DNA from: Paraburkholderia ribeironis
GTDB lineage: Bacteria; Pseudomonadota; Gammaproteobacteria; Burkholderiales; Burkholderiaceae
DNA: 54,940 nt
Assembly (NCBI RefSeq): GCF_900019265.1
Contig: NZ_CYGX02000011.1
Location: 1 to 54,940 of the forward strand
Direction: 5' to 3'
Made by a program: the position numbers and the translations under genes. Position 1 is the first letter of the stretch. Each line of letters begins with the position of its first letter. Shown piece after piece: positions 1-12,030 of this stretch. The notes beneath the pieces were generated by a model. That model did no database searches and had not been told where the DNA came from. It saw nothing but the letters and a program-made list of their open reading frames with translations.

Positions 1-360
1 CCCACACTTATCGGCTGTTAGTTTTTAAAGATCGATCCGCCTACCCGACCGCACCCGGCTCAACCACCACCTGGCACTGCTTCGGTCTGCGTCGCTGCAT
101 CAGCAGCAGAATTATGGAGAACTTTCGCTACGCCGTCAACAGGTTTTTTCTGACTCACCGCCCTGCCCGCGCCGCCGAAAGCCTTGCCACTGCTGGCTTT
201 CCCGCTTCCCCGTGCGCCGGTCTCCGGAGCACGAAAGAGCGAGATTCTAGCGAGCCCAGATGGGGCTTGCAAGCGTTATTTTGACGTGACTGAACCGCAC
301 TGGAATTGCTACACGGGCAGCGACGCGAAGAACGGGCCGAGCGCCAGAAGTACTCCTCGC
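1..360. other. Left-end stretch with no supported gene
   Basis: I see nothing convincing here. Short open frames on both strands lack a ribosome binding site and any recognisable motif. It lies downstream of the last phosphonate gene, so it probably holds that operon's 3' untranslated end. I found no clear hairpin followed by a T-run. Confidence 0.5.
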
Positions 361-921
361 TCACACAGCCGCGTGCTTGCGCATGACCCGCTCGACCAGG
401 CCTAAATAGTGATTAAGATCCGGCGTCGCGCGGCCCTGTTCTTTTGCGCAATCGTCCCATTTACGTAGCCGCAATGCGTCTTCCGCATAGGGCTTCTGCA
501 GGAACGCCTCAGCCTCCGCCCTGCTGAAGATGCCGCCTTGCAACGCCAGACTTCGCACCGAATCGGCGGACAACTGGCCAAAATACGCGTCGTCGATAGC
601 GCATAGGCAGCGCTTGGCGTCTACATGCAAACGGATCGGCTCCAGCACCGCAACCGGGAACACCGGCCGCAAAAAAGGCAGCGCGAAATACTGATGCAGA
701 TCGTCGATGCCCCGCTCGGTCGGCGTGTCGCCTTGCAGATTCAGCAGGTGCCCAAGATCGTGCAGAAACGCGGCGGCGACCAGCTCGTCGCCGGCGCCCT
801 CTTCTTCAGCCAGCGCACCGCTTTGCAACGCATGTTCGAGCTGCGTCACGGGCTCGCCGCTATAAGCCAGGTTGCCGTACTGCTCGAAGAGCGCGCGGAT
901 GTCGTTCGGATTCAACGCCAC
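361..921 (-). CDS. PhnZ-type HD-domain oxygenase of the phosphonate cluster
   Basis: A 186-residue HD-fold protein of the family found in phosphonate-degradation operons, which includes PhnZ. PhnZ is a mixed-valence di-iron oxygenase that cleaves the C-P bond of 2-amino-1-hydroxyethylphosphonate. The HD motif is F-L-H-D-L-G-H (H54, D55, H58). Other residues recalled as PhnZ metal ligands or substrate contacts have counterparts at matching spacing: Y20, E23, H30, H76, H99, K103 and D156. It is the last gene of the minus-strand operon, four bases after phnY. PhnZ normally needs a partner that hydroxylates the substrate (PhnY* or TmpA), and none lies in this window. The family and intact active site are well supported; the substrate is inferred. 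Confidence 0.85.
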   Translation of the reverse strand: MALNPNDIRALFEQYGNLAYSGEPVTQLEHALQSGALAEEEGAGDELVAAAFLHDLGHLLNLQGDTPTERGIDDLHQYFALPFLRPVFPVAVLEPIRLHVDAKRCLCAIDDAYFGQLSADSVRSLALQGGIFSRAEAEAFLQKPYAEDALRLRKWDDCAKEQGRATPDLNHYLGLVERVMRKHAAV

Positions 922-925
922 ACTC

Positions 926-4492
<3,567 letters not shown>

Positions 4493-4494
4493 TT

Positions 4495-4509
4495 TGACAA
4501 ATTTTGCCA
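4495..4509. promoter_or_regulatory. Possible GntR operator before phnR
   Basis: An imperfect 15-bp palindrome, TGACAAA-T-TTTGCCA, with one mismatch between the arms. It sits directly before the preferred phnR start and after phnV. It could be an autoregulatory site, but I found no second copy before phnS. Confidence 0.3.
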
Positions 4510-4566
4510 CATCGATGAGCATTTGCGCGCGACGTCACACGCAAACACCCACATCGCAATTGCTCG

Positions 4567-5430
4567 TCAGTCCATCCGACGGCGTGGAACGCGCGCCGCG
4601 ATCAACAGCAGCGCGGCCAGCGAGACCAGCAGCAGAATCAGCGACAGCGCGGACGCCGGCAGGTAATAGCCGCGCTCCACCTGACCGACGACGACGATCG
4701 GCACGGTCGCAAAGCCCGGCGGATACACGGTGAGCGTGGCCCCAAGTTCGCCGAGCGACAGCGCGAAGCCGAGCGCGAGACTGGCGCGGATCGCCGGCAC
4801 CAGTTGCGGCAGCACGACGCGGCGCAACACCATCGACGGCGGCGCACCGAGACTCGCCGCCGCTTCGCGCAAAACCGTCAGCTCGGGGCGCAATGCCGCG
4901 GCGGCGCAGCGATAGCAGAACGGCAGCACCAGCGCGAGCTGCACGAACACGACGATCGCCGCCGAGCTCGACAGGTCCAGCGGCCGCTTGTGATAGGCGA
5001 TCAGCACCGCGAGCCCAAGCACCACGCTCGGCACGCCGTTGGGCATCATCGCGACGGTGTCGACGAACGCGCCGAGGCCACGCCGGTCGCGTCCTTCGAG
5101 CGCGAGCGCGAGCCACAGGCCGAGCATCGTGCCGAGCACCGCGACGCCCATACCGACTGCGAGACTGGTCCTCAGCGCGTCGAAGTCGCTCGAGGCAAGA
5201 CGCTCGAACCAGCGCGTGCTGAACCCGTCGGGCAGGATCGTGCCGGACCAGTGCGCCGCCACGCTCGACAGCGCCACGACCAGCACCGGCAACACGAACA
5301 GCCAGAAGCACAGCAGCGCGGCGCAGCCGAGCAGCAGGCCGCCGAGCACGCGCGCCGCGAGGCTGCGGCGCACCGGCCGCGCCTTCTTGTGCATGACCGG
5401 CAATACGGTCGGGTCGAGTTCAACGGCCAT
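4567..5430 (-). CDS. phnV: 2-aminoethylphosphonate ABC transporter permease
   Basis: A 287-residue inner-membrane permease of the binding-protein-dependent class, with about six membrane helices. The EAA loop includes E-A-A-A-S-L-G-A-P before the ATPase-facing segment. It should pair with PhnU to form the channel for phosphonate import driven by PhnT. Its start overlaps the end of phnU by 11 bases. The phosphonate assignment rests on operon context; on its own the sequence could serve a spermidine- or iron-type importer. Confidence 0.85.
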   Translation of the reverse strand: MAVELDPTVLPVMHKKARPVRRSLAARVLGGLLLGCAALLCFWLFVLPVLVVALSSVAAHWSGTILPDGFSTRWFERLASSDFDALRTSLAVGMGVAVLGTMLGLWLALALEGRDRRGLGAFVDTVAMMPNGVPSVVLGLAVLIAYHKRPLDLSSSAAIVVFVQLALVLPFCYRCAAAALRPELTVLREAAASLGAPPSMVLRRVVLPQLVPAIRASLALGFALSLGELGATLTVYPPGFATVPIVVVGQVERGYYLPASALSLILLLVSLAALLLIAARVPRRRMD

Positions 5431-6412
5431 GGCCCGCTCCTTTCACCCTGCGGCGGTTGACCCGCCGATACAGCGCGTACAGCGACAGGGACATCATCAG
5501 CATCACGACCGCGCCGGCGGCGGCGGTCGGCAGATCGAGGTCGACCGTGGCGGCGCTGTAGATCGCCACCGGCAGCGTAATCAGATGCGCGCTGCCGAGC
5601 ACGAGCAGAATGCCGAACTCGTTGAGCGTCAGCAGGAAACAGAGGATCGTGCCCGCCGCGATGCCCGGCCACGCGAGCGGCAGAATCACCTTGAACGCCA
5701 CCATCAGGCTGTTCGCGCCGAGGCTGCGGGCGGCTTCGATCAGACGCTGGTCCAGCATCGCGAACGAGGCCAGCGTGGGACGCACGACGAACGGCGCGTA
5801 AAACACCACTTCCGCGAGAATCACGCCGCCGACGCCGAACAGGAAATCGAGCGGCGGCGCCGGCAGATGAAAGAGCCGCTGCAAGCCGATACTGACCGAG
5901 CCCTGCGAGCCATACAGAAAGATCAGCGTGAAAGCGACCAGAAACGACGGGAACGCGACGAACAGTTCGAGAAAGCGCGTGATCATCCGCGCGCCCGGAA
6001 ACGGCTTGAAGAACAGCAGCGACGCCAGCGCGACGCCGAGCAGCGACGCCAGACCGGCGCTCGTGAACAGAATCCACAAGGTCGTGCCGATCACGCCGCG
6101 CGTTTCGGGATTGCCGAAGAACGCCGCATAAGCGTGCATGCTCAGACCGTGCGAGCCGGTAACGCTGAGCATCACGAGGCGCACGAGCGGATAGATGACC
6201 AGCGGTCCGAGCACCACCACGGCAATGAACAGCAGATGCCATTGCGCCGCCCGTTCGCGGCGCTTCACCGCGGCCGCGTGCGCCGCGGCGCTGGCACTGC
6301 GGCGCGCGTTGGCGGCGAGGTCCGCTGAGGCGTCGGCGCAGACATCGGCGGCGCTATCGGCAGCCACCGCGGCGAGCGGCTTGGGCGTATCAGGGCTTGA
6401 TAAGAACGACAT
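5420..6412 (-). CDS. phnU: 2-aminoethylphosphonate ABC transporter permease
   Basis: A 330-residue inner-membrane permease. It has an Ala-rich N-terminal tail of about 45 residues, six hydrophobic segments, and the EAA loop I-E-A-A-R-S-L-G-A. It is the partner of PhnV. It overlaps phnT by 23 bases upstream and phnV by 11 bases downstream, so the importer genes are tightly coupled. The long cytoplasmic tail carries repeated Ala and Asp and has no recognised function. Confidence 0.85.
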   Translation of the reverse strand: MSFLSSPDTPKPLAAVAADSAADVCADASADLAANARRSASAAAHAAAVKRRERAAQWHLLFIAVVVLGPLVIYPLVRLVMLSVTGSHGLSMHAYAAFFGNPETRGVIGTTLWILFTSAGLASLLGVALASLLFFKPFPGARMITRFLELFVAFPSFLVAFTLIFLYGSQGSVSIGLQRLFHLPAPPLDFLFGVGGVILAEVVFYAPFVVRPTLASFAMLDQRLIEAARSLGANSLMVAFKVILPLAWPGIAAGTILCFLLTLNEFGILLVLGSAHLITLPVAIYSAATVDLDLPTAAAGAVVMLMMSLSLYALYRRVNRRRVKGAGHGR

Positions 6413-7499
6413 CGTCAGCCTCGTAACGCAGGGAAACCCGCGCGCCCTTCTCCGGCATCATGCCGAAGCTGCGCTGCATGGTGACGAGCACCGGCTCGCT
6501 GGGTAGTGCGTCCAGCATCACCGAGACTGACAGCACCGCGCCGTACCACTCGACCGACGCGATCGCGCCATGCAACTGCCCTTCCCCCAACGGCACGATG
6601 CGCAGCGCCTCGGGACGCAGACAGGCCACCCGGTCGCGCTCGCCGTAGCGCACGTCGTCCATGCCGAACGCGATCTGCGGCGGCAGCAGATTGGCCGCGC
6701 CCAGGTAACGCGCGACGAAGCCGTCCGCCGGCGTGTCGTACAACTGCTGCGGCGTGCCGAGTTGCGCGATGCGGCCTTCGCACATCAGCAGCGTGCGGTC
6801 GGACAGCACCAGCGCGTCGTCCTGATCGTGTGTCACGCAGACGATCGTCAGGTTCGGCAGGCGCTCGTGCAGCGCCTTCAGTTCGGAGCGCACCGACGCG
6901 CGCAGATTGGCGTCGAGTGCGGAAAGCGGTTCGTCGAGCAGCAGCACGTCGGGCTCGATCACGAGCGCGCGGGCGAGCGCCACCCGCTGCTGCATGCCGC
7001 CCGACAGTTGCTCGGGCATCACATGGCCGGCGTCGCCTAGCTGCACCAGCTTCAATACATCGGCGACACGTCTGGCCACGTCTTTCGCCGGCGTGCGGCG
7101 TGCGCGCAAACCGAACGCGACGTTCTCGAACACCGACAGATGCGGGAACAATGCGTAGCTCTGGAACAGCAGGCCGAGATTGCGCTTGTGTGGCGGCACG
7201 TGCGTAAGATCGTGGCCGGCCACGGTCAAGGTGCCGGCCAGCCCGTCGGCCTCGATGAAGCCGGCGATGAAACGCAGCAAGGTCGTCTTGCCACAGCCAC
7301 TGCGGCCGAGCACGGTGAGCAACTCGCCGCGCTGGATGGTCAACGACAGATCGTCGAGCACCGTGCGCGTACCGAAGCGCACCGTCAGATGATCGATCTG
7401 CACGCCGCCGGGTGCGTTCGCACGCGCGGCATCGAGCGCATCTGGCGATGCGTCGAGCCCACTGGGGTGAACGAGACTGGCCGAATTCACCGGGTTCAT
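6390..7499 (-). CDS. phnT: 2-aminoethylphosphonate ABC transporter ATP-binding protein
   Basis: A 369-residue ATPase. It has the Walker A G-R-S-G-C-G-K-T-T, the Q-loop F-Q-S-Y-A-L-F, the signature L-S-G-G-M-Q-Q-R and the Walker B L-L-L-D-E-P. A C-terminal TOBE-like regulatory domain starts at about residue 290. It powers import through PhnU/PhnV. The GGAGG before the ATG at 7499 touches the start codon, an unusually short spacing, so initiation may be weak or the true start slightly downstream. The gene lies 88 bases after phnS. Confidence 0.87.
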   Translation of the reverse strand: MNPVNSASLVHPSGLDASPDALDAARANAPGGVQIDHLTVRFGTRTVLDDLSLTIQRGELLTVLGRSGCGKTTLLRFIAGFIEADGLAGTLTVAGHDLTHVPPHKRNLGLLFQSYALFPHLSVFENVAFGLRARRTPAKDVARRVADVLKLVQLGDAGHVMPEQLSGGMQQRVALARALVIEPDVLLLDEPLSALDANLRASVRSELKALHERLPNLTIVCVTHDQDDALVLSDRTLLMCEGRIAQLGTPQQLYDTPADGFVARYLGAANLLPPQIAFGMDDVRYGERDRVACLRPEALRIVPLGEGQLHGAIASVEWYGAVLSVSVMLDALPSEPVLVTMQRSFGMMPEKGARVSLRYEADDVVLIKP

Positions 7500-7587
7500 C
7501 CTCCAACGAGATTGGTGCTGATGCAGCGCCTCGCGAGACCAGGAGACGCTGCCCGACGCAGTGACTGCAACCAGGTCGAACGGCGGC

Positions 7588-8679
7588 TTACTTCGGCTTG
7601 ACCACGTCGATCTGCTTGCCCGACGAACCGATCACTTCGTTCTTCCAGCGCGCGGTCCAGTCGGCCTTCTTCGCCATCACCTGATTCCAGTCCACCGGAA
7701 TCAGCTTCACGCCCGCGATGGCCTGCTTGACCGCTTCGCCGTTCTTGCCGGCAAGCGGCACGTCGGTGCGGCCGGGAATGCCGAAGATGTCCGGCACCTT
7801 CGCCTGCACTTCCGTCGACATCAGATAGTCGATCAGCTTCTTGCCTTCCGCCTGGTTCGGACCGTTCTTGATCAGGCCGATCGCGTACGGCAACTGGAAG
7901 GTGGTCGGCTGGCCGCCGGGCTCGGCGGCGAGGAATACCGGCTTGAGCGACAGGCCGCCGTTGGCCGCGTCGTCCATATCCATCTGCAGGTCGCCGTTGG
8001 CGACGGCGATTTCGTTACGCGAAAGCAGCACGTCGAGGTAGCCGGTGCCCTTGGTGTGGAACTTGGCGCTTTGCTCGAGCTTCTTCAGGTAGTCGAACGC
8101 CTTGTCCTCGCCCATCAGCGACGAGGTCAGAATGATCACCGCCATGCCGTCGCCCGCGGTGGCCGGGTTCGAGTAGGCGACCTTGCCGCTGTAGTCCGGA
8201 TGCAGCAGGTCGGCGAAGGTCTTGGGCTGGTTCTTCGTGATCTCCGGGTTGATCGCAAACGAGAAGTAGTTGTTCACGAAGGTCGCCCACGCACCGTTCG
8301 GCGCCTTGGCAATCGCCGGCACGTTCTTGTAGTTGGCGCTCTGGTAAGCCTGCAGCAAGCCGTTCTGATCGGCTTGCTGGATGAACGGCGGCAGCGTGAC
8401 GATCACGTCGGCCTTCGGCTGATCCTTTTCGATGGTGGCGCGGTTCACCACTTCGCCGCTGCCCGCCGTGACGATGTTGACCTTCACGCCTTCCTTCTTT
8501 TCGAAGGCCGGCAACACGTCTTTATAGAGGTTCTCCAGGCCGTCGGCGGTGTACAGCACCACGGCGTCGGCCGCGTGCGCCTCTATCGCCGTGCCGCCGA
8601 AGGCCGCCGCGGCGACCAGCGCCGGCAGCAGTTTGCGCACGAGGCCGGCCGTTGCTTGAAGGGAATTCGTCGTTGTCAT
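7588..8679 (-). CDS. phnS: 2-aminoethylphosphonate periplasmic binding protein
   Basis: A 363-residue solute-binding protein with a signal peptide ending near A-I-E-A-H-A. It has the two-lobe fold of iron/putrescine-type binding proteins (T-A-D-G-L-E-N-L near the mature N-terminus). It should capture 2-aminoethylphosphonate in the periplasm and hand it to PhnUV. The start at 8679 has a good GGAG seven bases upstream, whereas the longer frame to 8715 does not. It is the first gene of the operon, so the main promoter should lie between here and 9097. Confidence 0.87.
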   Translation of the reverse strand: MTTTNSLQATAGLVRKLLPALVAAAAFGGTAIEAHAADAVVLYTADGLENLYKDVLPAFEKKEGVKVNIVTAGSGEVVNRATIEKDQPKADVIVTLPPFIQQADQNGLLQAYQSANYKNVPAIAKAPNGAWATFVNNYFSFAINPEITKNQPKTFADLLHPDYSGKVAYSNPATAGDGMAVIILTSSLMGEDKAFDYLKKLEQSAKFHTKGTGYLDVLLSRNEIAVANGDLQMDMDDAANGGLSLKPVFLAAEPGGQPTTFQLPYAIGLIKNGPNQAEGKKLIDYLMSTEVQAKVPDIFGIPGRTDVPLAGKNGEAVKQAIAGVKLIPVDWNQVMAKKADWTARWKNEVIGSSGKQIDVVKPK

Positions 8680-9097
8680 GTCGTTTTCTCCGAAAGGCAA
8701 ATAACCAAACGCCAAGGATAACCCGATACCTGTTGTGATTGAACGGCAGTCGCGCCGCGCCGCTTACGTGTTGCCCGCAGTCAGTCGTCGTGCCGGTCTG
8801 CGCGGATTGCAGATTGCCGACAACCCGGCTGCTTTTTCTCCAGCCTGACTCACAGCCCACCTACGACATTCGCGCTGTCCGCCCTGCCTGAACTGGCAGA
8901 GCAAGAATCACAGGTTTCGGTGACAACGCCGTGACTATTCTGGCGAATTCCACAAAACGACACAATTCGCCAATTCCCGAGCGTCACCGTTTGGCCACCG
9001 TTTCGTCACTGTGTGCGGCACTGCATGCGCACGAAGTCGCGAGCTGCAACGTGTATCAGCTCGCCGGCGCAGCCACCGTTCATCGGCAGCCAGTCGA
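8680..9097. promoter_or_regulatory. phnS upstream region with an inverted repeat
   Basis: About 420 bases without a gene, between phnS and the DeoR-type gene, both on the minus strand. It should carry the phn operon promoter. The one structure I see is an inverted repeat with 8-bp perfect arms, GGCGAATT (8942-8949) and AATTCGCC (8964-8971), spaced 14 bases apart. It could be a regulator site. No consensus promoter can be fixed by eye. Confidence 0.35.
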
Positions 9098-9853
9098 TCA
9101 GGCGATCAGGATTTCCGGGCCGTGCGCCGTGATGGCCTTGCCGAGCGCGCGCTCGGGCGCCAGTTCGGTCACGAGATAACGCGCCGATTCGATACCGTTG
9201 ATGCGCACCGGCGTCACACGGCCGAACTTCGAATGGTCGGCGACGATCACCACCATGTCCGCGGCCGCGATCATGCGGCTGCGCACCTCGGCGGCCATGC
9301 GGCTGTAGTCGGTCAGATAGCCGTCCGGCGAAATCCCGCCAGCGCCGATGAAGGCGAAGTCCGTGTGGTATTGCGTGAGCTGCTGGACCGTGTCGAGCCC
9401 GAAGGTGGCGTCTTCGATATCGGACAGTTCGCCGCCGAGCAGCGTGACGCGGTTGTCGTTGCGCCGGCCGAGCAGCAATGCGATGCGCCAGTCGTTGGTG
9501 TAGACCACGAGACGATGGCGGTCGAGCAACGCCCGCGCTACCGCCTGGGTAGTGCTGCCCGAATCGATGATCAGCGATGCGCCGTCCGGCACGAACTCGG
9601 CCGCACGCTCGCCGATCGCACGCTTCGCACCGGCGTTCGCGGCCTCGCGCGTATCGAGGTCGGGCTCGCGCCGGTCGCTCGACAGCGCCCCACCGTGAGT
9701 GGTGACGAGCAGACCGCGCCCGGCCAGCGCGTTCAGATCACGGCGGATGGTCTCGCGCGACACGTTCAGTTCGCGCACCAGCTCGGCGACCGACAGCGCG
9801 CCGGCTTTGGCGACTTGCGCCAGGATGTATTGATGACGTTGTTCTGCGAGCAT
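9098..9853 (-). CDS. DeoR/GlpR-family transcriptional regulator
   Basis: A 251-residue regulator with an N-terminal DeoR helix-turn-helix (R-H-Q-Y-I-L, then N-V-S-R-E-T-I-R-R-D-L). The C-terminal domain is an isomerase-like sugar-phosphate sensor (I-D-S-G-S-T-T, F-I-G-A-G-G-I, A-D-H-S-K-F-G). Members usually repress sugar or polyol catabolism genes in response to a phosphorylated metabolite. It reads towards phnS but is separated from it by over 400 bases, so a role in phosphonate control is only a possibility. The ATG at 9853 was taken over a GTG at 9877. Confidence 0.85.
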   Translation of the reverse strand: MLAEQRHQYILAQVAKAGALSVAELVRELNVSRETIRRDLNALAGRGLLVTTHGGALSSDRREPDLDTREAANAGAKRAIGERAAEFVPDGASLIIDSGSTTQAVARALLDRHRLVVYTNDWRIALLLGRRNDNRVTLLGGELSDIEDATFGLDTVQQLTQYHTDFAFIGAGGISPDGYLTDYSRMAAEVRSRMIAAADMVVIVADHSKFGRVTPVRINGIESARYLVTELAPERALGKAITAHGPEILIA

Positions 9854-10046
9854 CTTTAGAAGGCCGGAAGCCGGCACACCTGGGTTTCGCCACGGTGGAG
9901 AAAGCCGCCGTATTGTATTACGCGTTGCGCGGCTACGCTCCTCGCGGCGTGCCTGGCTGGCGACTTATCTGCCAACCTGGTTGCCAACCTGCCTGGCGAC
10001 TTATCCCCCACTTACCTGCTAACCTTGATGCCTTGGCCGCGCGCCG

Positions 10047-11657
10047 ATGTCGGGTCGCCCCTTGCCGATACTGCCCGGTCCGCTTACCGAACTACCGATG
10101 CCGCCACTGTTTCGCCGACTACTGCTGCTGTTTCACGCGCTGCGTTACGGCGCGCGCCTGATCTGGCTCGCCGCGCCGCCCGGGCACAAACTGCGCTGGG
10201 TAATCGAGTTGATCGGCCGCGTGCATGCATCGGAAAGCAGCGGCCAAAGCCTGCATGCCGTGCTGCCGATGCTGGGACCGCTTGCCAGCCGCTTCGCGCA
10301 GACGCTCGCCACGCGACCCGAACTTGCGACCGGCACCTTGCACGACGCCATCGACGCGATCGATCACCTGGAAACCCCACTGCCGCCTCACGAGTCCGAA
10401 CAGGCATTGGCGCGCGCTTTCGGTCGGCCGCTCGCCACGCTGTTCAGTGCGGTGGATCTGGTGCCGGTGGGCAGCGGCTTCGCCGAGCAGACGCATTTCG
10501 CACGCCTGCTGAGCCCGATCAAGGGCCATCACGAGGTGGCGATCAAGCTGGTACGCGCCGACCAGTTGCAACAGATCGGCGACGAACTTGCGCTCTTGCG
10601 CTGGGTCGCGCGCTGGCTGGAGAAGCTGTCACGCACCGCACGCCGCCTGCAAGTGCGCGCGTTGGCCCAGACCTTCACCGACGACATCCTGCGCCGCTTC
10701 GATCTGCGCGCCGAAGCCGCCAACCTGAGCCAGACCGGCCATCACTTCGACGGCGACGCGCGCATCGTCGTGCCGGCCGTTATCTGGGACCTGTGCACCA
10801 ACCACACGCTGACGATGCAGCGCATCAGCACGTTGCCGGCGAGCGATCTGCCCGGCCTGCATGCGCATCATGTCAAGCTCGCGCCGCTCGCCGCGCACAT
10901 CGTCGAAGTCGTCACCGAGCAGGCGTTCGAGCATGGCTTCTTCCATGCCACACTCGATGGGCGCCGCGTGCGCGTGAGCATCGAACCGGACACGCTGGGG
11001 CGCGTCGTGCTGGCGGAGTTTTCGATCATGTCGACGCTGTCCACCGGCGAGCGCGAGTTCTTCGTGCACGGCGCGACCGCGCTATTCGACCAGGACTACG
11101 GGCGGCTCGCCGAGTTGCATCGCGACGCCGGACACGTGCCGCACGACACGCGTGCGGAGATGCTCGAAGCCGAGTTGCGCATCGGCGCCGAAGCGCACTT
11201 CGCGCCCGCTGCGCAAGACCGCTCGGCGGGCTCGCTGTTTCATCATCTGCTGCACGCGGTGCAGCCCTTCGAAGGCGCCGTGCCCGGCAACCTCGCCACC
11301 GCGCAACGCTCTTTGCAGCAGGCCGAAATGCTGGCGCGTGCGCTGCATCCGGGCGTCGATACGTGGACCATCACGCGTGACGTGCTTGCGGATATCGCGC
11401 GGCGCGACACCGATCATCGCGGCTGGATCAGGCATATCTCGCGCGAGCTGCCACATCTCGCGCAGATGCTGCCGCGCGTGCCGCATCTGGCGGTTCGCTA
11501 TCTGCAGCATGAGCACGAGCGCGCACGTACGCCGCAGCAAAACGCGCGACTGATCGCGGAGATCGGCCGCGAGTACCGGCGCACGCGGGCGCTTCTGTGG
11601 GCATGCGTGTTGTGCGGCGGCGCGCTTGGCGCGGGGACGATACTGTTGATGTGGTAA
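10047..11657 (+). CDS. UbiB-like (ABC1/ADCK) family protein lacking kinase motifs
   Basis: A 536-residue protein that follows UbiB over most of its length. Segments that align are G-P-L-A-S-R-F-A-Q (UbiB's K-x-G-Q region), V-A-I-K-L-V, F-D-L-R-A-E-A-A-N and V-P-A-V-I-W-D-L-C. A C-terminal membrane helix ends the protein. UbiB supports ubiquinone biosynthesis through an atypical kinase fold. Here the residues that define it are altered: K-x-G-Q is R-F-A-Q, the H-A-D-x-H-P-G-N loop is H-A-T-L-D-G-R-R, and the metal-binding D-F-G is E-F-S. The frame is open to the end, so it is a divergent paralogue rather than a pseudogene. The start is uncertain (10098 is an alternative). It stands alone, outside any ubi operon. 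Confidence 0.75.
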   Translation: MSGRPLPILPGPLTELPMPPLFRRLLLLFHALRYGARLIWLAAPPGHKLRWVIELIGRVHASESSGQSLHAVLPMLGPLASRFAQTLATRPELATGTLHDAIDAIDHLETPLPPHESEQALARAFGRPLATLFSAVDLVPVGSGFAEQTHFARLLSPIKGHHEVAIKLVRADQLQQIGDELALLRWVARWLEKLSRTARRLQVRALAQTFTDDILRRFDLRAEAANLSQTGHHFDGDARIVVPAVIWDLCTNHTLTMQRISTLPASDLPGLHAHHVKLAPLAAHIVEVVTEQAFEHGFFHATLDGRRVRVSIEPDTLGRVVLAEFSIMSTLSTGEREFFVHGATALFDQDYGRLAELHRDAGHVPHDTRAEMLEAELRIGAEAHFAPAAQDRSAGSLFHHLLHAVQPFEGAVPGNLATAQRSLQQAEMLARALHPGVDTWTITRDVLADIARRDTDHRGWIRHISRELPHLAQMLPRVPHLAVRYLQHEHERARTPQQNARLIAEIGREYRRTRALLWACVLCGGALGAGTILLMW

Positions 11658-11745
11658 CGGCGCCCGCCGACGGCCGCACGAGACACCCCTTGCGCGACGC
11701 GCACGCAGCCCCCGCCGACGCGCCTCCCGCTTTCCGCTTTCCCCC

Positions 11746-11807
11746 TCCCGCTTCCCGCTTCCCGCTTCCCGCTTCCCGCTTCCCGCTTCCCGCTTCCCGC
11801 CTCCCGC
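11746..11807. repeat. Heptamer tandem repeat (TCCCGCT)n
   Basis: About eight tandem copies of a 7-bp unit, ending in the variant TCCCGCC. It lies in the gap between the UbiB-like gene and the DMT transporter gene. The unit is not a multiple of three and no gene covers it. Confidence 0.9.
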
Positions 11808-11811
11808 CTCT

Positions 11812-11964
11812 CACCGATTGCACCGATTGCGCCGTTTGCGCCGTTTGCGCCGTTTGCGCCGTTTGCGCCGTTTGCGCCGTTTGCGCCGTTTGCGCCGTTT
11901 GCACCGTTTGCACCGTTTGCACCGTTTGCACCGTTTGCACCGTTTGCGCCGTTTGCACCGATTG
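11812..11964. repeat. Nonamer tandem repeat, 17 copies of CRCCGWTTG
   Basis: Exactly 17 head-to-tail copies of a 9-bp unit: CACCGATTG twice, CGCCGTTTG eight times, CACCGTTTG five times, then CGCCGTTTG and CACCGATTG. Variants are grouped, as expected from slippage or unequal exchange. All six frames read through it as tripeptide repeats, which creates spurious open frames. Together with the heptamer repeat it fills most of the 370-base gap before the DMT gene. Confidence 0.95.
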
Positions 11965-12030
11965 CAGCTTCGAACAAGACGCGCCGCACCTATCGCGACA
12001 AGATGACGGCTTTTCACGTCATCCCTGCCG

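Noticed and set aside
11428..11989. Long minus-strand frames rich in Ala-Asn-Gly repeats
   Set aside because: They arise because the 9-bp repeat reads through in every frame. They overlap the real UbiB-like gene and have no start signal or signal peptide.
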